Of a stretch of DNA of 9,435 nucleotides, positions 1 through 5,805 are shown in pieces. This stretch comes from Spirochaetia bacterium (GTDB taxonomy: Bacteria; Spirochaetota; Leptospiria; Leptospirales; Leptonemataceae). The position numbers and the translations under genes are program-made. The stretch's first letter is position 1; the number at the start of each line of letters is the position of its first letter. The stretch is taken from the NCBI GenBank assembly GCA_029880625.1, contig JAOUOA010000074.1, positions 1 to 9,435 of the forward strand, written 5' to 3'. The notes below the pieces were generated by a model. It was not told the origin of the DNA and ran no database searches. It worked only from the letters and a program-made list of their open reading frames with translations.

Positions 1-47
1 TTTCTGAAAAAACTTGCGCTTTATTTCTGCCATTACAGAATGATCCC

Positions 48-542
48 GTGATTCGCTATATATTCAATTTTTGCAATTTGATTGTATTTGTTTTTTTTCT
101 CTTCAAATGCAGTCCTTCGAAAACTCCTGAAGTAGATTCAGATGAAAACATGAATCATCAATCTTCCGCACCTTTTTACTCAGAGGATGAAAACAGATTT
201 AATGAAGAGTCTTACACCAGTAAAAGAAGTGGGGATCCGGACTCATCTCCAACCATACCAGAAAGAGATAAGAACGACGAAACTTATGAGATGGAAGTCC
301 AGGTTAAAGACTACATTGCAGAGTCAATAAAAAATACTGAACAGGATATTCAAAAACCGGGTCAAAAGTGCGTGATCCCTGAATTTAACCCTGCATCATA
401 CGGAGCATGCACCATGGAGCTGGGGTTTGTTTTTGACGGAATCTCATGTGAACAAATTCGTGGATGCAGCTGCCAGGATCACTGCGGAAAATTTTTTAAA
501 ACCAAACAGGAATGCATCCGAATCTGTGTGGATGGATCATAA
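48..542 (+). CDS. Putative lipoprotein with C-terminal Kunitz-like Cys-rich domain
   Basis: From the GTG at 48 the protein has a hydrophobic N-terminus (residues 4-19) followed by Leu-Phe-Lys-Cys at 18-21. This looks like a lipoprotein signal with a non-canonical lipobox, since Lys at -1 is unusual. Residues 22-105 are polar, acidic and probably disordered, a typical surface tether. Residues 108-160 hold eight Cys (108, 121, 134, 140, 142, 146, 156, 160). The 134-142 spacing of seven residues and the terminal Cys-x3-Cys match BPTI/Kunitz, as does an aromatic-rich strand near 127-129. Cys140 and Cys146 would be an extra pair. Such domains occur in predicted lipoproteins of delta-type bacteria; the function is unknown and inhibitor activity is only a guess. 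The start is uncertain: no Shine-Dalgarno is visible and the frame stays open to the left edge, but GTG 48 gives the best signal peptide. It is separate from the downstream operon. Confidence 0.65.
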   Translation: MIRYIFNFCNLIVFVFFLFKCSPSKTPEVDSDENMNHQSSAPFYSEDENRFNEESYTSKRSGDPDSSPTIPERDKNDETYEMEVQVKDYIAESIKNTEQDIQKPGQKCVIPEFNPASYGACTMELGFVFDGISCEQIRGCSCQDHCGKFFKTKQECIRICVDGS

Positions 543-732
543 ACTTCTCCCTGCCTCAGGGCAGATCACTCCAGCACACCGGCATTCTTTAGTGTAAAAA
601 GCTGAATTATAATTCTATTTTGAAAGATCGAGTTTTTTCAGGTAGATCGCTTGAAATGATTTGTTTCTGACTATAGATGTTAAAAAAAGAAAAATATGAT
701 TTACTTTTCAGTATCAGGATGAAAAGGTATAT

Positions 733-738
733 TATAAT
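733..738 (+). promoter_or_regulatory. Candidate -10 box (TATAAT) for the operon
   Basis: A perfect TATAAT lies about 200 bases before the GTG start at 944. No good -35 hexamer sits at 16-18 bases spacing, and in AT-rich DNA this match may be chance. If it is real, the transcript would have a leader of about 195 bases containing the inverted repeats at 771-865. Confidence 0.25.
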
Positions 739-770
739 CATTCATTTTGAAAATACTGGCGGCAGAATTT

Positions 771-852
771 ATTGGAATTTGCTTCAATATGTTTTGCCGA
801 TTCATTCAGACTGCAAATAAAGCGGCCGAAGCAAATTTCAGGTAAATTTTGC
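771..852 (+). promoter_or_regulatory. Structured leader: overlapping, mutually exclusive stems
   Basis: AATTTGCTTC (776-785) is perfectly complementary to GAAGCAAATT (828-837), and G-U/G-C/A-U pairs could extend the stem to about 773/840. A smaller stem, TTTGC 793-797 with GCAAA 813-817, fits in its loop. The right arm can instead pair with the next segment: GCAAATTT 831-838 with AAATTTTGC 844-852, with one bulged T and a 5-base loop. The two folds cannot coexist. This could be a regulatory RNA leader or, as DNA, operator sites. No known riboswitch class is recognised and there is no T-run terminator. Confidence 0.35.
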
Positions 853-865
853 TGGAATATTTCAG
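852..865. repeat. Near-perfect 14-base palindrome
   Basis: CTGGAATATTTCAG is an inverted repeat with a single mismatched pair (G855 against T862, which would be a wobble pair in RNA). It lies 78 bases before the GTG start of the coiled-coil gene. Its ATTTCAG half also occurs at 835-841, 24 bases upstream. It could be a repressor or activator site; the sequence does not show by what protein. Confidence 0.3.
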
Positions 866-929
866 TTACAGGAAGTCGGCTTTAAAACAAATCACCGTCA
901 TTGGAGCCGTCGCATAGAGCCGTAATCAT

Positions 930-940
930 GGAGGAAAGGA
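930..940 (+). promoter_or_regulatory. Ribosome-binding site deciding the GTG start at 944
   Basis: GGAGGAAAGGA contains a full GGAGG core (930-934) placed 9 bases before the GTG at 944. No in-frame ATG is nearby. The ATG at 928 is out of frame and overlaps the Shine-Dalgarno itself. This supports GTG initiation and the MSGPK N-terminus. Confidence 0.7.
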
Positions 941-943
941 ATT

Positions 944-2479
944 GTGAGCGGACCCAAGGGACTTTCCATTACTGCATTCAATGCTAAACTGAGTGAAATT
1001 TTTACTCTCCAGTCAAAGATTAAAAAAAATCTGTCTTCTCTTAAAGAGCTTCATATAACAGATGAAAAACGGCAGATCAGCTTCAATTGTGACGAATTTA
1101 TAAAAGATCAGGAAAAGGCCTCGCGAAATCTTCTTGAAAAAGTATCCTATCGTCACACAGGAACAGTTCGTGATCAGCAAAAAATTGATAACAAAATTAA
1201 TGAATTAAAAAATTTTTTAGAACAGACTGAAAAAGAAAAACAGTTATTTAAAAGCAGGGAACAGGATTACCTCTCGTACGTTTCCGTAGAGGAATACGAG
1301 AATCAGTCTGCCGCATCTTTTCAAAATTTCAAAAAGGAAATTTCCGCCCATCTGGACTCTTATCTTTCGTCAGGTTTGAATCTGGACAAAAAAAAATCAG
1401 ATCAAATCGCAGAATCCCTCCGGAAGATTCAGGATATCAAAACTAATTTTGATCCGATGGAGTTTGCATTTGGATTTCAGGAAAGCGAAAAATCCATAAA
1501 AAGCAGTATTGCCGAATATATTCTTGAAAAAGAAAAAGAGGTGAATCGGATTCGTATCGAGCTTTCTGATGTTCTGCTAGCTGCAGGCCTGCCCCCTGAA
1601 AAGTCTGTTTCGCAGGATGAAACTACATCCATGCCGGATGAAATTCTAAATTCCATAGAAAAAATCAGTCAATTGATCGCAAACGTGGACCAGAGAGTTC
1701 TTCAGGACAGATACAGAAAAGATCTGGAAACGCTTAAGTCAAGCAGCGTTTTTAAGGATGTATACTATTATACGGAACTTTATGAAGAAATTAAGCTGAA
1801 AGAAAAGACACGCTCGCATAAATACATCATCAAAGAATTGATTGTGGATTTGAATAAGGCCGAAGTGTTTTCAGATTTTCTGACGAAAAAACAGGAATTG
1901 GTCGATGATGCGGTAAAGATGCTCGAAAAAGAAACGGTTCGTGTTTACGAATACGAAGCGCTTCAGATGCGTTTTGAAAATATAACCGAAGAAAACCGAA
2001 AAAAGAAAGAGGAGCAGGAGTTAAAATTGCGTCAGGCTGAATTTTTAAAATCGTTTCTTGTTGAATCGTTACAGAAGAAAAACTACAGAGTCGTAGACGA
2101 TATGGAAGTGATCGATTTTGAAAAGCAGAATGATTTTATTCTCAAGGTGCCGAATACTTCCAATTTTTTAAATCTCCGTTTTGATCAGGACGGGAAATTC
2201 CTTTACAATTTTTTAATATCAGAAAATAAAAATCAGCTCAGCATCGATCAGATCAATGAAAAACTTTCCTCAATGGGGAATGCATGTACGGACTTTAAAG
2301 CCGTTCTTGAAGAATTAAAAGAAATCGGCGTGGAGTTGAATATTGACAGAGAAATCGAAGTCTCTGAAAAGGCTTTGATTCAGGCTCCGGAAGAGATGCT
2401 GAAAGAGATCCAGTCTCATGAGGCCGCAAAATTAGGGCTGAAATCGCAAAAGCCCAGAGAGCTGTACATGGATCATTAA
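944..2479 (+). CDS. Uncharacterised coiled-coil protein with MSGPK N-terminus
   Basis: The 511-residue protein is soluble, with no signal peptide or membrane segment. It begins Met-Ser-Gly-Pro-Lys, a start I loosely associate with uncharacterised proteins encoded beside kinase/AAA modules (recollection, not verified). Residues about 11-365 are highly charged, Lys/Glu-rich and helical, with long heptad-like stretches (for example 75-105, 190-210, 335-365), indicating extended coiled coils. Residues about 366-470 look like a compact alpha/beta domain: a helix, then strands around RVVDD, ILKVP and FLNLRFDQDGKFLYNF, then a helical part. The charged C-terminal tail ends near 511. It has only two Cys (residue 49 and one near 449), so it is no metal protein and carries no glycyl-radical motif. 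As first gene of the operon with a strong RBS, it may be the scaffold, adaptor or substrate of the AAA+ motor encoded 43 bases downstream. Function is not known. Confidence 0.8.
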   Translation: MSGPKGLSITAFNAKLSEIFTLQSKIKKNLSSLKELHITDEKRQISFNCDEFIKDQEKASRNLLEKVSYRHTGTVRDQQKIDNKINELKNFLEQTEKEKQLFKSREQDYLSYVSVEEYENQSAASFQNFKKEISAHLDSYLSSGLNLDKKKSDQIAESLRKIQDIKTNFDPMEFAFGFQESEKSIKSSIAEYILEKEKEVNRIRIELSDVLLAAGLPPEKSVSQDETTSMPDEILNSIEKISQLIANVDQRVLQDRYRKDLETLKSSSVFKDVYYYTELYEEIKLKEKTRSHKYIIKELIVDLNKAEVFSDFLTKKQELVDDAVKMLEKETVRVYEYEALQMRFENITEENRKKKEEQELKLRQAEFLKSFLVESLQKKNYRVVDDMEVIDFEKQNDFILKVPNTSNFLNLRFDQDGKFLYNFLISENKNQLSIDQINEKLSSMGNACTDFKAVLEELKEIGVELNIDREIEVSEKALIQAPEEMLKEIQSHEAAKLGLKSQKPRELYMDH

Positions 2480-2510
2480 AATTATAAATTAAAAAAAGTA
2501 AATATGATTC

Positions 2511-2516
2511 AGGAGG
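2511..2516 (+). promoter_or_regulatory. Strong ribosome-binding site for the AAA+ gene
   Basis: A perfect AGGAGG sits 6 bases before the ATG at 2523. It fixes that start over the in-frame ATG at 2529 and over the ATG at 2504, which lies ahead of the Shine-Dalgarno. Confidence 0.75.
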
Positions 2517-2522
2517 CAGAAA

Positions 2523-4463
2523 ATGACAATGAAAACAAATGAGTATTTTCCTGTATGGCTTCAGGAATTAAAAAGGTTCCAGACTCTTAAATCGCAGATA
2601 TTTTTATACGGAAATATTTACGACTGCTATTATTTCCCTGTGAATTACAATGAAGCAAAAACAAAAGATAAGCTGAAATGGGCGAAGTTCAACCATATTG
2701 AACAGATGCTTGTTAAATACTTCAAAAACGAAGGATATGATCTGATCCTGAATTACGATGTTATCGATAAACTTACCGTTGAATTTAATCCGCAGCCTGT
2801 AAAAGAAGGAGTGCCCGAATCTGAGCGTAAAGTGATTACAAAAGAAAATATCCTGCAGCATGTCACATCCGGAAATCCACAGGCCAATGAACACTTTGCA
2901 GGAAGAAACATACAGGCTCTTGAAAATAACCTGGGCGACATTCTGAGTTTTTTCCGATTCTGTGTTTCCATGCGGGAAACGCTCTGCGTCAGTATCATCA
3001 ACTTTGCCTCTCACTTTACGGCAAATCCGAATATGTTAGCAGATGAAGAAGCAAGGCATTTCATGAAGCTGGTTAAGGCGGCCAGGGAATCCCGCGTATT
3101 CCCTGAAAGGGGGGTAAAGCGGAATCTCCTTATTTTTATCTGCGATAAATTGAGCGATCTTCCGTCCTGGATCCTTCTGGAAAATCCTCTTACACTGGGG
3201 ATTGATCTTCAGAAACCGAACCGGGATGAACGGGCACGTTTTTTTTCCGTTCAGTCGCCTCTTTTTTATCAGGAGGGCGAAACAGTGAACCAGGAAGAAG
3301 TGGGAAAATTGTTTCCCGATCTGACCGATGCCTTTACAAACAGAGAACTGGAAAATTTAATCACTCTTTCTCAGCAGGAAAAGCTCCATATCAATGAAAT
3401 GCGAAAAATCATCGATCTTTATAAATACGGCGTAAAGGAAAATTTCTGGGAAGACCTGTCTGCTGCAAAAGTCAATCAGGCGGAAGAGGAACTGAAAAAG
3501 CGGGTCTTCGGACAGGACCCGGCAATCCGCAAGAGCGTCGATATCATCCGCCGCGCAAAATTGGGACTTCATACCATCGATCAGAAGCGTCCCAAAAATA
3601 GACCCAAGGGAGTTCTCTTTTTTGCAGGACCAACGGGAGTGGGGAAAACGGAACTTGCAAAATCGCTTGCCGATTTGATTTTCAGCACGGAAGACGCCAT
3701 CGTTCGCCTGGATATGAGCGAATACAATGACAGCAATTCTGACGTAAAGCTGATCGGCTCCCCCCCGGGCTATGTGGGGTATGAAGAAGGGGGGCAGCTT
3801 ACGCGAAAAATGCATGAAAAGCCTTTTTCCATTGTCCTTTTTGACGAAGTTGAAAAAGCGCATCCGATTGTATTTGATAAATTTCTGCAGATCCTGGACG
3901 ACGGAAGACTGACGGACGGGAAGGGAGAAACGGTTTATTTTTCAGAAGCTTTGATTATCTTCACAAGCAATCTGGGAATTTACAGTATGGACGATAATGG
4001 ACGCCGGGTTCTCAATGTGCGCTATGAAGATTCTTATGATACGATAAAGGAAAGCATCATGCGCGAAATTAAAAATTATTTTAATTTTACTCTGAACCGC
4101 CCTGAAATCTTGAACCGTTTTGGAGATAACTTTGTTGTATTCGATTTTATTCGTCCTCCTGTGGACAGAATGATCCTGGAAAGCAACCTGAAAACCATCA
4201 AAGCGAACCTTTTGAAACAGAAAAAATGCCAATTTGAATACGACGAAGAGTTTATCGAACAATTTTTGAAATACAACGTCGCCGATAATCTCGTGAACGG
4301 AGGCCGGGGTATTTTAAACAGGGTGGAAACCTATATTAAAAATGGGCTTTCGCAGTTCTTATTTCAGCAGGAAAAAATTGAAGGGTTAAGATTTAAAATT
4401 TTCGTGGATACAAAGAAAAAAGAAAAGAATCAGCCTCCCCCTGTAGGATTCCAGCTGATTTGA
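2523..4463 (+). CDS. ClpB-type AAA+ ATPase with degenerate N-terminal AAA-like half
   Basis: This is a predicted ATP-driven hexameric protein remodeller of 646 residues. The C-terminal half (about 313-640) is a complete Clp/HSP100 D2 module: Walker A GPTGVGKT (369-376), RLDMSEY (to 401), pore loop with GYVG (Tyr417), Walker B IVLFDEVEKAHP (Asp441, Glu442), sensor-1 Asn483, arginine finger Arg532 in RPEILNRF, and sensor-2 Arg595 in GGRG. It should therefore bind and hydrolyse ATP and thread substrate. The N-terminal half (about 20-305) looks like an AAA fold without a P-loop: hydrophobic strands at 24-30, 154-160 and 201-207, IDLQKPNRDERARFF at 227-241, and a lid-like TNRELENLITLSQQ at 272-285. 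It lacks the Clp N-domain repeats and the M-domain of ClpB, so it is neither a housekeeping ClpB nor T6SS ClpV. The last four bases overlap the radical SAM gene. Confidence 0.88.
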   Translation: MTMKTNEYFPVWLQELKRFQTLKSQIFLYGNIYDCYYFPVNYNEAKTKDKLKWAKFNHIEQMLVKYFKNEGYDLILNYDVIDKLTVEFNPQPVKEGVPESERKVITKENILQHVTSGNPQANEHFAGRNIQALENNLGDILSFFRFCVSMRETLCVSIINFASHFTANPNMLADEEARHFMKLVKAARESRVFPERGVKRNLLIFICDKLSDLPSWILLENPLTLGIDLQKPNRDERARFFSVQSPLFYQEGETVNQEEVGKLFPDLTDAFTNRELENLITLSQQEKLHINEMRKIIDLYKYGVKENFWEDLSAAKVNQAEEELKKRVFGQDPAIRKSVDIIRRAKLGLHTIDQKRPKNRPKGVLFFAGPTGVGKTELAKSLADLIFSTEDAIVRLDMSEYNDSNSDVKLIGSPPGYVGYEEGGQLTRKMHEKPFSIVLFDEVEKAHPIVFDKFLQILDDGRLTDGKGETVYFSEALIIFTSNLGIYSMDDNGRRVLNVRYEDSYDTIKESIMREIKNYFNFTLNRPEILNRFGDNFVVFDFIRPPVDRMILESNLKTIKANLLKQKKCQFEYDEEFIEQFLKYNVADNLVNGGRGILNRVETYIKNGLSQFLFQQEKIEGLRFKIFVDTKKKEKNQPPPVGFQLI

Positions 4464-5131
4464 TAAAAATTAAGATGACCGGAAATATGATCACAGAAGA
4501 GAATCTGCCGGAGCATCAATTCTGGCGGCTGAACCGGATTCAGTATCCCGTTTACAGTCTCGGACCCGGGAAGCGAATTGGAATCTGGGTTCAGGGATGC
4601 TCTTTAAAATGCAGAAACTGCATCAGTTCAGATTTATGGAATTTTAATGGAGGAAAAGAGATTTCTTTGCAGTATCTTGCCGCACAGATTTTTAATATCA
4701 GTGCATCCTTTGACGGGATCACTGTTACGGGAGGCGAGCCTTTTGATCAGTATTTTTCCCTATTGAATTTCTGCAGAATCATAAAAAAACTCACGGATTT
4801 AAATATTATGATTTATTCAGGATATACCATTGAAGAGATTGCAGACAATCAGATGAGTGAAATCTTTTCGCAAATCGACTTTTTAATGGACGGCAGGTTT
4901 GAAACCGCTCAGCATTCGTCTGATCATATGCGCGGGTCCCGAAATCAGAAGTTTTATGTTTTTCACTGCGGAAAACCCTCTTTCTGCAGCGAAGATTTCA
5001 GCAATGCGCCCTGGTCTGTTAAAACAGCAGAAGATGGAACCGTTTATCTGGCGGGAATCCCCGGTCCGGGAGAAATTTCAGAAATAGAACTTGATCTTAA
5101 AAAACGGGGAATGAGAGTGGAATTTCAATGA
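4460..5131 (+). CDS. NrdG-type radical SAM activase homologue
   Basis: This 223-residue protein belongs to the short radical SAM family of glycyl-radical-enzyme activases. It has the cluster motif CSLKCRNC (Cys47, Cys51, Cys54) binding the [4Fe-4S], preceded by GIWVQG. The SAM-binding GGEPF is at 91-95, and the NrdG-like MDGRFE (143-148) and RGSRNQ (158-163) follow. A C-terminal extension of about 55 residues contains Cys170 and Cys176 and a DGTVYLAGIPGPGE segment, which makes it longer than typical NrdG (about 155 residues). No anaerobic ribonucleotide reductase or other glycyl-radical enzyme is adjacent, so the substrate is unknown and may be an operon protein. The coordinates given start at a TTG whose TTGA overlaps the AAA+ stop. 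ATG 4475 and ATG 4487 (the latter beginning MITEEN) are possible alternatives, and none has a good Shine-Dalgarno. All motifs lie downstream of every candidate. Confidence 0.88.
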   Translation: MIKIKMTGNMITEENLPEHQFWRLNRIQYPVYSLGPGKRIGIWVQGCSLKCRNCISSDLWNFNGGKEISLQYLAAQIFNISASFDGITVTGGEPFDQYFSLLNFCRIIKKLTDLNIMIYSGYTIEEIADNQMSEIFSQIDFLMDGRFETAQHSSDHMRGSRNQKFYVFHCGKPSFCSEDFSNAPWSVKTAEDGTVYLAGIPGPGEISEIELDLKKRGMRVEFQ

Positions 5132-5796
5132 TGACGCTTTCATGTAAATACTGCGGACAGGAAATTTCTGTTGAAGAGGGAAGCGTTTCAACATGTCCCA
5201 ACTGTCTTTCTAAAATCGATTCAGCATCCACTCAAATCAAAGAGCCAGTCCGTTCAGAAAATCAAAATGCTGTGCCGAGCGGTTTTTCTTTGATTTTTCA
5301 GAAAGACGGGACGGAAATTTCTTTCAAACATGCAGAAAAAATGGTTCTTGGGAGAAACGGCCTTGGGCAGGAATTCTTTTCAAAGATTCCGCAGATCAGC
5401 CGTTCCCATCTGGTCATACAGTTTCAGGGGAATCAATATACGGTTACAGATTTAAATTCGTCAAACGGAACCTTTCTGGGAGTGGAGAAAGTCGACTGCC
5501 GGAAAAATCCGGGGCAGGCGCTCAGAGACGGCGAACTTTTATATATGGGCAGGGAACCGTTCCTTGTGAAATTAAATTTTATAGATCAAAATATGCCCGG
5601 ACAATCCGGTCAGGTAATTCGCGTAAACATGCAGAGTATCTCGGCGAATATACCCCAGCCGGAGAAGTCTTCCGCTGCTGTCCTGAGCTCTGAGACGGAA
5701 AAAAAGCAGATCGTTTATACCTGCACGAACTGTTATAATTATCAATCAGAAACAAAAGAGTTTACTTGCCCGCTCTGCAATACATACAATTCATGA
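5128..5796 (+). CDS. FHA-domain protein with zinc ribbons at both ends
   Basis: This is a predicted cytoplasmic phosphothreonine-reader adaptor of 222 residues. It starts with a zinc ribbon (CKYCG and CPNC: Cys6, 9, 23, 26). A polar linker leads to an FHA domain at about 52-150 with the phosphopeptide-binding signature: Gly75-Arg76, SRSH (91-94), and DLNSSNGT (108-115). A Ser/Pro-rich linker (about 155-190) leads to a second zinc ribbon (Cys199, 202, 214, 217) at the extreme C-terminus. The ATG at 5128 overlaps the radical SAM stop as ATGA, implying translational coupling; ATG 5131 is an equally possible start one codon later. With a kinase gene 9 bases downstream, the likely role is to bind a phosphorylated Thr on the kinase or its targets and bridge it to other operon proteins. 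The ribbons could bind protein or nucleic acid; the sequence does not say which. Confidence 0.88.
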   Translation: MMTLSCKYCGQEISVEEGSVSTCPNCLSKIDSASTQIKEPVRSENQNAVPSGFSLIFQKDGTEISFKHAEKMVLGRNGLGQEFFSKIPQISRSHLVIQFQGNQYTVTDLNSSNGTFLGVEKVDCRKNPGQALRDGELLYMGREPFLVKLNFIDQNMPGQSGQVIRVNMQSISANIPQPEKSSAAVLSSETEKKQIVYTCTNCYNYQSETKEFTCPLCNTYNS

Positions 5797-5805
5797 GGTG
5801 TCCCA

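Larger units (their letters stand above)
543..943. other. 401-base non-coding region upstream of the kinase/AAA operon
   Basis: No convincing gene lies here on either strand. The left part has a short GC hairpin (549-561) without a T-run, so it is a poor terminator for the preceding gene. Positions 600-760 are AT-rich and contain a TATAAT at 733-738. The right part (771-865) carries overlapping inverted repeats, described separately. A short direct repeat GAGCCGT (904-910 and 917-923) sits just before the ribosome-binding site of the next gene. The region presumably holds the operon promoter and leader. Confidence 0.6.

Noticed and set aside
549..561. CCCTG/CAGGG hairpin just after the first gene as a terminator
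   Set aside because: The stem is five pairs with a 3-base loop and is not followed by a T-run.
928..987. Short ORF from ATG 928 overlapping the start of the coiled-coil gene, a possible leader peptide
   Set aside because: Its start overlaps the Shine-Dalgarno of the GTG at 944 and it has no RBS of its own.
1388..1396. A9 run in the coiled-coil gene as a slippage site
   Set aside because: It encodes plain Lys codons in a Lys-rich coiled coil, and I see no functional product from a shift there.
2604..3014. Minus-strand open frame of 136 codons inside the AAA+ gene
   Set aside because: It lies opposite a well-supported coding region, has no recognisable domain and no ribosome-binding site; it is a shadow of the real gene.
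3357..3863. Minus-strand open frame of 168 codons opposite the ClpB-type D2 region
   Set aside because: The plus strand encodes Walker A, the pore loop and Walker B here. The antisense frame is Phe- and basic-rich with no known motif.
2523..4463. Calling the AAA+ gene clpB or a type VI secretion clpV
   Set aside because: It lacks the Clp N-domain, an active D1 and the M-domain, and no type VI genes are nearby; only the D2 half is Clp-like.
4460..5131. Calling the radical SAM gene nrdG (anaerobic ribonucleotide reductase activator)
   Set aside because: No nrdD is adjacent, the protein is longer than NrdG, and the neighbours point to another role; only the family is supported.
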